Positions 6,779 to 13,878 of a DNA stretch of 18,071 bases are shown here, piece by piece. This DNA comes from CAZGYE01 sp964530165 (lineage in GTDB: Bacteria; Planctomycetota; Planctomycetia; Planctomycetales; Planctomycetaceae), in assembly GCA_964530165.1 (NCBI GenBank), contig CAZGYE010000085.1, forward strand, positions 1 to 18,071. Reading direction: 5' to 3'. The position numbers and the translations under genes are program-made. The notes below the pieces were generated by a model. The model had not been told where the DNA came from and searched no databases. It worked only from the letters and a program-made list of their open reading frames with translations. Numbering within the stretch: the stretch's first letter is position 1; each line of letters begins with the position of its first letter.

Positions 6779-8793
6779 TTCTGAACGAACTCAAGTTGAA
6801 CAATTTCTGTCTGTATGGCGGTGAGCAGACGCTGAACCTTGCTCCGATCGGATGCAACGGCAGATCGAAGCCAATCACGCTGTTCGGTGGCATCAACGGC
6901 GGCGGCAAGACGACGTTGCTGGACGCGATTGAACTGGCTCTCTACGGCGCACGGGCACGTTGCGCCAAACGTGCGGACGGCAACTACGAACAGTTTTTGC
7001 ATGAGTGCATTCATCGCGGCGTTGATCCCAGCGACGGTGCGTCTGTCGGTCTGACGTTTCATTATGCTTCCAAAGGTGAAGAACACATCTACGAACTCCG
7101 GCGAAGCTGGTCGCTCCGCCGGAAACGGCTGCGAGAAGATGTCGTCCTCTACAAAGATGGCGAAGTTAATCGGGCCTCATCCGATTACTGGAACGAACTC
7201 GTCCAGGAACTGATTCCGATTGGCCTTTCACAACTTTTCTTTTTCGACGCCGAGAAGATTCGATTTCTTGCCGAAGACGAGACCGGCGATGCCACACTTG
7301 GTGCGTCGATCAAGTCGCTGCTCGGACTGGATCTGGCCGAACGTCTCATCACTGACGCTTCAATTCTGGAAAATCGGCTGGCTGAGCGGTCGGAGCTGTT
7401 GGCGGGTGATGCTGAGTTGCAGCAGTTGCAAACTGAGTTTGAACAACGTGACGAAGCCGTCCGAACCAAGAAGGTCGAACGTGCCGCGATTGAGAATGAT
7501 CGGCTTCGAGCCGCGAATGAACTCGAACAGGTCGAAGAGGAATTCTCCAATGTTGGTGGGAAGTTATGGGAGAAGCGGGAAGGTCATCAGCGACGTAAGA
7601 CGGAACTGGCTGATCGGAAGAAGGAGTTGCAACAACAGTTGGTGGAGCTAAGCGCATCGGAATTGCCGTTCACTTTGGTTCTTGAATTGCTGGGACGAGT
7701 CCAGTCTCAGGACGAACAGGAACAGACCACGCGTGAGGCGGGTGTCGTTGAGAAGCTGCTTTCCAAGCGAGACGCCCAAATCATCCGACAGCTTAAGAGG
7801 GACGGAATCGCCGCTAACGCCGTTGAAGCGGTGCGTCAATTGCAGAAAAAAGACCGCGAGTCTCGCAAGTCCGCAGCCAAGACACAGGTCCGTCTAAGGC
7901 TCTCCGATGCTGCCAGGACATCACTCCAGCATCTGCAATCTCGTGGTCTTCGAGATTGCTCGAAAGAAGCCAGCCGATTGCTCGATGAACTGGACAAAGT
8001 TTGTCGGGCACTCGAAGACGCCGATCACGCACTCGAAGTCACGCCTGCCGATTCTGATGTCACGGAGATCGTTAACCGTCTGAAGGAAGCCACAAAAAGG
8101 TCCGCTGTGTTGAATGACCGTGCCGACAAGCTCGACCTCGAACTCAAATCGCTCCAGTTCGCACGGGATGAAGCTGAACGAAAACTGCAAACGCTACGTC
8201 GCAAGCAGATCGACCAGCAGATTCGAGGCGAAGAAGGCACCCGGATGGTCAAGCTGGCAATCCGGACTCAATCGACAATGAATGAGTTTCTTCGCCGAGC
8301 AACTGCTGCCAAGATCGACCGACTTTCTGGCTTGATTACGGACTCGTTCCGATTCCTGCTCCGGAAACAGACGCTCGTACAAACCGTCCACATCAATCCC
8401 GAGACTTTTTCCATTACGCTATTTGACGATCAGGGCCACGCGGTCCAGAAAAAACGGCTGTCCGAGGGTGAAAAGCAAATCTTCGCGATCTCTGTCTTGT
8501 GGGGTTTGGCGCAGGCGTCACCACGACCGCTGCCGGCGATCATCGACACGCCTATGGCCCGCCTCGACGCCGAACACCGCAACAATCTGATTCAGCGATA
8601 CTTTCCCCACGCCAGCCATCAAGTCATCATTCTTTCGACGGACACCGAAGTCGACGAGCACTACTACGCGGACCTCCATCCCCACATTGCGAGAGCGTAC
8701 CACCTGAACTACGACGAATCAGAGAAAGTCACGCAAGCCGAAGAGGGATATTTCTGGGAACCCAAAGCCGTCGACGCTACCACTGGAGTCTGA
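6775..8793 (+). CDS. dndD: DNA phosphorothioation ATPase DndD (SMC/RecN-like)
   Basis: Encodes 672 residues, close to the family's usual length. The N-terminal half-domain has a Walker A GGINGGGKTT at residues 38-47. The C-terminal half-domain has the ABC signature LSEGE at 562-566 (RLSEGEKQIFAISVLWGLA) and a Walker B ending IIDTP around Asp591, followed by the D-loop MARLD. Between them, roughly residues 190-500, lie long Glu/Lys/Gln/Leu-rich helices expected to form a coiled coil, the SMC/Rad50 layout. DndD is an ATPase that acts on DNA together with DndC and DndE, probably opening or nicking the site to be modified. The ATG overlaps the dndC stop and starts MILNELKLNNFCLYGG, as in homologues. 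No frameshift or missing catalytic residue was found. Confidence 0.95.
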   Translation: MILNELKLNNFCLYGGEQTLNLAPIGCNGRSKPITLFGGINGGGKTTLLDAIELALYGARARCAKRADGNYEQFLHECIHRGVDPSDGASVGLTFHYASKGEEHIYELRRSWSLRRKRLREDVVLYKDGEVNRASSDYWNELVQELIPIGLSQLFFFDAEKIRFLAEDETGDATLGASIKSLLGLDLAERLITDASILENRLAERSELLAGDAELQQLQTEFEQRDEAVRTKKVERAAIENDRLRAANELEQVEEEFSNVGGKLWEKREGHQRRKTELADRKKELQQQLVELSASELPFTLVLELLGRVQSQDEQEQTTREAGVVEKLLSKRDAQIIRQLKRDGIAANAVEAVRQLQKKDRESRKSAAKTQVRLRLSDAARTSLQHLQSRGLRDCSKEASRLLDELDKVCRALEDADHALEVTPADSDVTEIVNRLKEATKRSAVLNDRADKLDLELKSLQFARDEAERKLQTLRRKQIDQQIRGEEGTRMVKLAIRTQSTMNEFLRRATAAKIDRLSGLITDSFRFLLRKQTLVQTVHINPETFSITLFDDQGHAVQKKRLSEGEKQIFAISVLWGLAQASPRPLPAIIDTPMARLDAEHRNNLIQRYFPHASHQVIILSTDTEVDEHYYADLHPHIARAYHLNYDESEKVTQAEEGYFWEPKAVDATTGV

Positions 8794-8796
8794 CCG

Positions 8797-9174
8797 ATGA
8801 GCATCAAACAATTCCGATTGTCATCACACGCCAAGGACCAGCTCATCCGGCTGAAGACCAAGACGGGCATCGAGCACTGGAACGTCCTCTGCCGCTGGGG
8901 CTTTTGTCTTTCGCTCCGCGAACCAACGCCACCAACACCGATCGACGTTCCGGCGGACAGTAACGTCGAACTGACATGGCACACCTTCGGCGGTGAGCAA
9001 CACGAACTCTATCTCGCTCTTCTGAAAGAGCGCTGCGTGCGCGACGGATTCGATCTGACAGACAAAGTGTTGAGTCGTCAATTCCGCCTCCACTTGCACC
9101 GGGGGATCAGCTACCTTGCGACGCCCAATGCGGTGCGTTCCATTGGAGACTTGGTTAACCTCGAAACTGGTTGA
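8797..9174 (+). CDS. dndE: DNA phosphorothioation protein DndE
   Basis: Encodes 125 residues, within the normal DndE range. It begins MSIKQFRLSSHAKDQLIRLK and contains WNVLCRWGFCLSLREP, LTWHTFGGEQHELYLALLKE and the conserved end region LHRGISYLATPNAVRSIGDL. DndE is a small helical protein reported to form a tetramer that binds nicked DNA, and it is required for the modification. It starts 3 bases after dndD ends, so translation is probably coupled. The following dndA gene is separated by 79 bases that contain a small hairpin. Identification rests on these motifs and on position. Confidence 0.92.
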   Translation: MSIKQFRLSSHAKDQLIRLKTKTGIEHWNVLCRWGFCLSLREPTPPTPIDVPADSNVELTWHTFGGEQHELYLALLKERCVRDGFDLTDKVLSRQFRLHLHRGISYLATPNAVRSIGDLVNLETG

Positions 9175-9182
9175 ATGGACTC

Positions 9183-9198
9183 CTCGGAGTAATCCGAG
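9183..9198. promoter_or_regulatory. GTAA-loop hairpin between dndE and dndA
   Basis: CTCGGA (9183-9188) pairs perfectly with TCCGAG (9193-9198) around the GNRA-type loop GTAA. No T-run follows, so it is not an intrinsic terminator. In RNA it could protect the 3' end of the dndBCDE message or mark a processing site that sets dndA level apart from the rest. Confidence 0.4.
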
Positions 9199-9253
9199 TT
9201 TGGCGAGCATCCTGCAAGTCGAGACTGGAGCTTTATCGACGGACCGCGTAATA

Positions 9254-10408
9254 ATGAATAAGATGAGCCGGCCATTGTATTTGGACTACAACGCGACGAC
9301 GCCGCTCGATCCACGCGTGTTCGAGGCGATGACGCCGTGGTTCCTCGACGAACCCGGCAACGCTGGCAGCAGCACGCACGAGTACGGCAAACGTGCGAAA
9401 GACGCCGTTGAGGCGGCCCGCAGTCAGGTCGCCGAGATTCTGGACGCGAAGCCCGAAGAGATCGTTTTCACCAGCGGAGCAACCGAGAGCAACAACCTGG
9501 CCTTGCTCGGCTTGGCGAAATACGGTGAAGAGCACAACCGCAAGCACATCGTTTCAACGGCCATCGAACACAAAGCCGTCCTGGAACCGCTCGATGACTT
9601 GGCGTCCCGCGGTTTCGAAGTTGATCTCGCTCCGGTGACGTCCGGCGGTTACGTCGAATCGGACGAAATCAAACGCCGACTCCGACCGGACACACTGCTG
9701 GTTTCCGTGATGCACGCAAACAACGAAACCGGTGTGATGCAGCCGGTCCTGGAGATCGCAGAACTTCTTGCCGAGTCACCAACCCTGTTTCACGTTGACG
9801 CCGCCCAGACGTACGGAAAAGAAGTGGAGGAGCTGAAGCAGCTTCGCTGTGATTTTCTTTCAATCAGCGGTCACAAGGTTTACGCACCAAAGGGAATCGG
9901 TGCCTTGTACGTCCGACGTCAAGGCGGGCGCCGGCCACCAGTTTCCGCGATTTCCTTCGGCGGCGGACAGGAACGAGGCCTGCGACCAGGAACGATTCCG
10001 GTGCCACTAGCAGTTGGTCTTGGAAAGGCCGCGGAATTGGCGTCAACGGAATTCCAAACACGACGCGAGCAAGCCGAGAAGCTCAAGGAACAGCTATTGA
10101 CCGACTTGCGTGCGGTTGACCATACCATCAACGGCGATCCGACACGATCACAATCGCACGTGCTAAATGTCAGCTTTTCTGGAGTGGACAGCGAGGCTTT
10201 GATGATGGCCGTGCGTGACGACTTGGCTTTTTCAAATGGCTCGGCCTGCGCCTCAGCAAGCTACAATCCAAGCCACGTCCTGACTGCGATGGGCCTCGAC
10301 GAAGACGAAATCAGTGAAGCCGTTCGCATCTCTTGGGGAGCAGGCATCGACGCGATTGCGACCGAGGGAATCATTTCCGCGGTCCGGGAACTTGCTGTGG
10401 CCTTTTGA
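9254..10408 (+). CDS. dndA: Cysteine desulfurase DndA (IscS/NifS family)
   Basis: Encodes 384 residues if started at the ATG at 9254 (a second ATG is at 9263). The frame is open back into dndE, but residues before MSRPLYLDYNATTPLDP have no family match. Hallmarks of class-V aminotransferase-fold desulfurases are present: SGATESNNLALLG, FHVDAAQ (Asp contacting the PLP ring), the PLP lysine in SISGHKVYAPKGIGALY (Lys208) and the persulfide-forming Cys332 in NGSACASASYNPSHVL. It should be a cytoplasmic, PLP-dependent enzyme that turns cysteine into alanine and passes sulfur to DndC. Location directly after dndE makes DndA the best call; a housekeeping IscS cannot be excluded from sequence alone. 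The ribosome binding site is weak, so expression may be lower than for dndBCDE or depend on read-through. Confidence 0.9.
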   Translation: MNKMSRPLYLDYNATTPLDPRVFEAMTPWFLDEPGNAGSSTHEYGKRAKDAVEAARSQVAEILDAKPEEIVFTSGATESNNLALLGLAKYGEEHNRKHIVSTAIEHKAVLEPLDDLASRGFEVDLAPVTSGGYVESDEIKRRLRPDTLLVSVMHANNETGVMQPVLEIAELLAESPTLFHVDAAQTYGKEVEELKQLRCDFLSISGHKVYAPKGIGALYVRRQGGRRPPVSAISFGGGQERGLRPGTIPVPLAVGLGKAAELASTEFQTRREQAEKLKEQLLTDLRAVDHTINGDPTRSQSHVLNVSFSGVDSEALMMAVRDDLAFSNGSACASASYNPSHVLTAMGLDEDEISEAVRISWGAGIDAIATEGIISAVRELAVAF

Positions 10409-10444
10409 TTGGTGCAACGTATCGACCGAATCAGATCGCACCAT

Positions 10445-10750
10445 GCCATCGCAGTTCGAGCTGCGCAACGGCACTGCGGCAATGTAGCCGAGACTTGCCA
10501 GATCAGCCAGATACCGCTCCGTTGTCCGTTCGCTTTTCGTTCGCAGTGACGGCAAGTATCGTTGCAACTGAGAAGCGATCACGAACCGCTGCTCGGCGAT
10601 CAATTTGACAGATGCCAGGTGTTGTTGTTTTTCCTGCGCCGACCTGTTGGCAATCTGTGGAGCTTTCGGCAGCACCGACTCCCCTACCTCCCAGGCGGTG
10701 CGCAGCCTGCTTCTCTTCCTCGCCGTTGCAACCGTTTGCCGGTTCGTCAT
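10445..10750 (-). pseudogene. Truncated helix-turn-helix DNA-binding protein, possibly replication-relaxation-like
   Basis: From an ATG at 10750 the minus frame reads MTNRQTVATARKRSRLRTAW, a linker, then a helical region with RFVIASQLQRYLP, SLRTKSERTTERYLADLASL and GYIAAVPLRSS. This looks like a winged-helix domain of the type in replication-relaxation/mobilisation proteins of mobile elements. After about residue 100 (near 10445) the frame runs into the antisense of dndA and stops only at 10253, so the natural C-terminus is gone. The cut sits at the edge of the dnd operon and may mark an island junction. A 16-bp inverted repeat lies just upstream of its start. Family assignment is tentative; truncation is well supported. 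Confidence 0.4.
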
Positions 10751-10761
10751 CTCGGTTGAGA

Positions 10762-10863
10762 CAGGACTTTTGCAAAACCAGTTTACGACACAACATATTG
10801 TGGTTGAGTGCGGGTGGAACGGCACAACATCTGGTGTCCGCGATCGATTTTGCAAAAGTCCTG
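10762..10863. repeat. 16-bp perfect inverted repeat with inner hairpin, possible recombination or regulatory site
   Basis: CAGGACTTTTGCAAAA at 10762-10777 and TTTTGCAAAAGTCCTG at 10848-10863 are perfect inverted copies, 70 bases apart. Between them CACAA-CATA-TTGTG (10789-10802) forms a second small dyad. Each long arm itself contains the palindrome TTTTGCAAAA. The structure stands just upstream of the truncated DNA-binding gene and between dndA and the recombinase remnant, a position that fits an attachment or control site of a mobile element. The spacing is too long for an intrinsic terminator. Confidence 0.55.
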
Positions 10864-11095
10864 CTTGTACTCAAATCATACAGGAATCTGCGGTCATTGA
10901 CTTTCGGACATTTCCACAGGTGATCGTCTGGGAATTGCAGATTGATGGTCGTTCAGGAATCGAGCGCAGAGCATGTTTAACATTTTGCGACATTGGTGAA
11001 GGCGCTGGAGATCGTCTGTGGGGATCGTTCGAAGTGGCCAGTCTTGACAACAACGGAGATCAGGTCAAAGCAGGGGAGTCGCAGTCAAATGAAGA

Positions 11096-11129
11096 AGACC
11101 CGCTGCTGAGAGGAATCAGCAACGGGTCT
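11096..11129 (-). terminator. Strong 14-bp hairpin, terminator-like on the minus strand
   Basis: AGACCCGCTGCTGA (11096-11109) and TCAGCAACGGGTCT (11116-11129) pair with one mismatch around the loop GAGGAA. On the minus strand the stem is followed by a T-rich stretch (TCTTCATTTG), so it could terminate transcripts running leftwards from the tRNA side. A second inverted repeat, CCGCCG/CGGCGG, lies at 11140-11161. No protein gene is recognised between 10864 and 11190. Confidence 0.45.
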
Positions 11130-11189
11130 CGTCTCATGTCCGCCGCTGTTGTTGACGGCGGAGAAGTGCGGCCGGTTGATCCCATCGGT

Positions 11190-11795
11190 ATTTTTCCCAC
11201 CGTCTGGTGGCTGGCTACCAAGCCATCGATTGAGCCCGATACGGTGTTGTTCCCGGTTGCGGAGCGGAAGACGGCAAAGATGATGCGGTTGGACTTGGAG
11301 CGGTGCGGCATTCCATACGTTGACGACAATAGAGACGTCGCCGATTTCCACGCGAATCGTCACACGTTCATCTCGAATCTCGGCCGGGCGGGAGTCCCAC
11401 CGAAGACGGCTCAGTCGTTGGCACGGCACAGCGACATCAATCTGACGATGGGCGTCTACAGTCACGTGGCGATTCGAGATCAGGCAGCGGCGATTGAGTC
11501 GCTGCCGTCTCCACCGGACGTTGGTGTCGAGTCAGGACGCCAACCACGCGAGTTGCAGGCGATTGGCACCGACGATCGGCTTGCACTCAGGCCTGTACTA
11601 AAAGGTGACTTTTCGTGTCCGGACGTGTCGTCGGTTGGCACTGGGAAGGGGCAAGAGACGGGCAAGCCGTCGCGACGTAAGTCTCTGAAAAACAAGCCTC
11701 TTGGCAACGATTGTCACCAAGAGGCCGCGGTTGTCCAAAGTAGCGGAGGAGGGACTCGAACCCCCGACACGCGGATTATGATTCCGCTGCTCTAA
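11190..11795 (+). pseudogene. Tyrosine recombinase/integrase, C-terminal catalytic remnant
   Basis: Only the second half of a phage-type integrase is present. DTVLFPVAERKTAKMMRLDL precedes DFHANRHTFISNLGRAGV, which carries the conserved H-x-x-R (His at 11349, Arg at 11358) and a following His. LARHSDINLTMGVYSHV carries the later His (11427) and the nucleophile Tyr (11457-11459). The ending QAAAIESLPSPP is typical of planctomycete integrases. The SAM-like N-terminal domain and first catalytic Arg are absent, and there is no start codon near the homology edge (about 11200). Recognisable homology ends near 11520; after that the frame simply runs through the terminator and the antisense of the tRNA gene to 11795. 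It is therefore a remnant, of the kind of enzyme that inserts islands at tRNA genes. Confidence 0.72.
11688..11725 (-). terminator. Intrinsic terminator of the tRNA gene
   Basis: On the minus strand a 9-bp stem GCCTCTTGG/CCAAGAGGC (11696-11704 with 11717-11725) with a 12-base loop is followed by TTGTTTTT. It lies 15 bases after the tRNA 3' end, as expected for a Rho-independent terminator of the tRNA transcript. The integrase remnant's frame runs through it, which shows that the frame's tail is not original coding sequence. Confidence 0.75.
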
Positions 11796-11814
11796 CCAAC
11801 TGAGCTACTCCGCC
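11741..11814 (-). tRNA. tRNA with CAT anticodon, probably elongator tRNA-Met
   Basis: The minus strand folds as a full cloverleaf of 74 bases. The acceptor stem is GGCGGAG with CTCCGCT, where the first pair is G-U. The D arm is GCTC-AGTTGGTTA-GAGC. The anticodon stem is GCGGA/TCCGC with loop ATCATAA, giving anticodon CAT (plus strand 11778-11780). The variable loop is GTGTC and the T arm is GGGGG-TTCGAGT-CCCTC. The discriminator is A and CCA is not encoded. The overall sequence resembles elongator tRNA-Met; a lysidine-modified tRNA-Ile2 also carries CAT and cannot be excluded outright. Recombinase remnants on both sides make it a likely former integration target; the gene itself appears intact. 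Confidence 0.93.
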
Positions 11815-11982
11815 AAGCCTTACAGAATAATGACTTACAACTCTCGCCCTATTCTCATATTTCTTCGTTAACAACCGTTTTGACAACCGATAGACTGAAA
11901 ACACACGATGACCGTCAACCGTGGGCTGCCAACCCGGTTGAAATACTCAAAACCAGTTCCGTGACGTTTCAGCCGAGAGCGC

Positions 11983-12123
11983 ATGGCAAGAAAGTCTACC
12001 AGAAATCGCCCGCAGGGCAAGATTGCAAAGCCCTACCCGGACTTTCCGCTGACCCCGCACCCCACCGGGAGGTGTGCAAGAAAATCAGGGGTCAGGTCCA
12101 CTTCTTCGGACGATGGGGACGCA
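11983..12123 (+). pseudogene. Tyrosine recombinase N-terminal remnant with frameshift
   Basis: From an ATG at 11983 the frame reads MARKSTRNRPQGKIAKPYPD, then FPLTPHPTGR. The neighbouring frame then continues CKKIRGQVHFFGRWG. Together these match the N-terminal arm-binding domain common in planctomycete integrases (KPYPDFPLFPHATGRWAKKIRGKLHYFGPW, from memory, differing at several positions). One missing base near 12071-12075 explains the shift: an extra G would restore GRWCKK. After about 12120 the match ends and the first frame stops in CTCTCATGA. This piece lies on the far side of the tRNA from the recombinase C-terminal remnant and on the same strand, so the two may come from one or two decayed integrases. 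Confidence 0.55.
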
Positions 12124-12229
12124 AACAGGGTTCGCTGCGCTGTCTTCTCTCTCTCATGACAAGGACCGAAAAGGATGTAGGGGAATGGACGAAGCAGGGT
12201 GGGGGGCCATTCAGTTGGCGATGAACTAG

Positions 12230-12544
12230 CAAGACCCCGACTTGTTTGCGGCGCGTTTCGATGTGGCGGCCGAATGGCGGTGGCAGAAAACAGAAGCGGC
12301 GGAAGCATGGTCGACCTTTGCCGACGCTCAAAGAGGCTATCCAGAATCTACTACTCTGGACGGGTTGCGACAACTGCTAGACGATAGCAGCAGGAAGCGA
12401 TTAGACCGCCTGGATGTCGCTGTCACGAACGAGCAGGCGGCGGGCAACGGTAATGACGCGACCGCGTATGTGGCGATGAGAGACCTAGCAGCCCGGTGGG
12501 TGGAGGCCCCGTTCGGTTCGCTTGTTTCGCGGCGTGCTGTCTAG
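12230..12544 (+). other. Unassigned ORF, possible gene fragment
   Basis: About 104 codons run from just after a TAG to a TAG at 12542-12544, with no ATG; a TTG at 12242 is the only early start. The translation (LFAARFDVAAEWRWQKTEAA, later LDGLRQLLDDSSRKRLDRLD) is helical and charged and reads like real protein rather than antisense noise, but I recognise no family. With no start signal and decayed integrase sequence just before it, it is probably the tail of a disrupted gene. It ends 4 bases inside the convergent oxidoreductase gene. Confidence 0.3.
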
Positions 12545-13809
12545 AGACGCCACGGCTGGCGGTAGGGGGCATGGAGCATGCGGTTCGCCTCGTCGTCGCC
12601 GAGAAACCGCTCGACGGCGGGGTCCCACGTGAGTTTGCGGCCGAGGAGGGTGGCGATATTGCCCAGGTGACTCCAACATGTCACGCGGTGACCGATCTCG
12701 ACGTCCATGACCGGCCGCCGGCGCGTGGCGATACATTCGAGCCAGTTGCCGGAATGGCTGTCGCTTCGGCGGAGATGGAGCTCATCGGTGCGGGTCGGCG
12801 AGAGGTCTGCTTGGCCCTTCGTGACCTTGAAGTTCCAGAAACCACTCAACGTGGCATCGCTGCCGACGAATTCCAGGTTCAGGCTGCCGCCGCCCGGCTG
12901 CTCCCAGATCATCACGAAGGGTGGATCGGCAAACTCGTAGCGCACGCTCATCTCGACGGGTGCGTCGAAGAGGTTGGCGGGGTCGGCGCGGCCGGCGCCT
13001 TCGATGGTCACAGGACCGGTGTGATCCGCGCCCATGGCCCACGAGACGACGCCGAACATGTGCACTCCGTTATCGGCGATGGAGCCGCCGCCGTAGTCCA
13101 TGAACCAACGGAAGCTGAAATGGCACCGCAACGGATGGTATTCGGCCCACGGCGCCGGCCCCAACCAGAAGTCCCAGTCCAGGTAAGACGGAGGCTGGCG
13201 GCCAGGCTCGCACGGGTGTGTGCGGTTGCGGGGGTGAGAGAGCCTCACCGTGTGCACCGTGCCGAATCGCCCGTTACGCACCCATTCGCACGCCTGACGG
13301 GTGCGCGCGATCGAGCGGTACTGGGTGCCCATCTGGACGACACGGTCGTAGCGGCGGGCTACCTCGACCATCTTCCTGCCCTCGTAGATGGTGCGGCACA
13401 GCGGCTTCTCGCAGTAAACGTCCTTCCCGGCCTGACAGGCCATGATCGTGATGGGGGCGTGCCAGTGATCCGGCGTGGCAATGAGGACCGCGTCAATGTC
13501 CTTGCGGTCCAAGATGCGACGGAAGTCCGTGTACGCGTCGCACTTCTCGATCCGTTTCTGCGTGGCGGCCACGCGCTGCTGGTCCACATCGCACACCGCG
13601 GCGATGGTGCAGCGCGGGTCTCTGTTGATGCTCAGCAGACTCGTGCCGCGTCCTCCGCAGCCAATCAGCGCCGTCACCACGCGGTCGCTGGCGGGCCGGC
13701 GGCCGGTTGCACCCAGCGCGCCCGTCGTGATGACAGCCGGTGCAGCGAGGCCGAAGCCCGTGTTCTTGAGGAAGCGGCGTCGGTCTAGTTGCCTCTGGTT
13801 GGCGACCAT
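12541..13809 (-). CDS. Tat-exported Gfo/Idh/MocA family oxidoreductase
   Basis: Encodes 422 residues, as usual for the family. The N-terminus has a Tat signal, DRRRFLKNTGFGLAAPAVIT (residues 9-28), so the folded, cofactor-loaded enzyme is probably exported. The Rossmann nucleotide-binding loop is VVTALIGCGGRG (residues 44-55), followed by AAVCDVD, and the conserved EKP is at residues 134-136 (VYCEKPL). The C-terminal half has FSFRWFMDYGGGSIADNGVH, the substrate-domain region with the catalytic-type His. Such enzymes oxidise or reduce sugar or cyclitol hydroxyls with NAD(P). The start at 13809 has AAGGAG shortly before it. It is the last gene of a minus-strand unit after the TIM-barrel and URO-D-like genes, 69 bases from the latter. 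The substrate cannot be told from sequence. Confidence 0.92.
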   Translation of the reverse strand: MVANQRQLDRRRFLKNTGFGLAAPAVITTGALGATGRRPASDRVVTALIGCGGRGTSLLSINRDPRCTIAAVCDVDQQRVAATQKRIEKCDAYTDFRRILDRKDIDAVLIATPDHWHAPITIMACQAGKDVYCEKPLCRTIYEGRKMVEVARRYDRVVQMGTQYRSIARTRQACEWVRNGRFGTVHTVRLSHPRNRTHPCEPGRQPPSYLDWDFWLGPAPWAEYHPLRCHFSFRWFMDYGGGSIADNGVHMFGVVSWAMGADHTGPVTIEGAGRADPANLFDAPVEMSVRYEFADPPFVMIWEQPGGGSLNLEFVGSDATLSGFWNFKVTKGQADLSPTRTDELHLRRSDSHSGNWLECIATRRRPVMDVEIGHRVTCWSHLGNIATLLGRKLTWDPAVERFLGDDEANRMLHAPYRQPWRL

Positions 13810-13878
13810 GCGATTCTCCTTACCCTTGTGTGCGTTGTCGTGTCCTCAAAGCGGTCCCCCATATACGTATGGAGTTAT

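Noticed and set aside
9116..9253. Upstream extension of the dndA frame into dndE
   Set aside because: The added residues have no desulfurase similarity and overlap the conserved end of dndE; the ATG at 9254 gives the normal N-terminus.
10410..10443. TGGTGC/GCACCA inverted repeat after dndA as operon terminator
   Set aside because: Only 6 pairs, a 22-base loop and no T-run; not a convincing terminator.
10987..11109. Short plus-strand frame reading VKALEIVCGDRSKWPV, ending in the 11096-11129 hairpin
   Set aside because: It looks slightly protein-like and may be decayed coding sequence, but it starts after a stop with no initiation codon and matches no family I know.
12496..13788. 430-codon plus-strand frame opposite the Gfo/Idh/MocA gene
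   Set aside because: It is the antisense of a clear family member with Tat signal and EKP motif; the plus translation has no motif.
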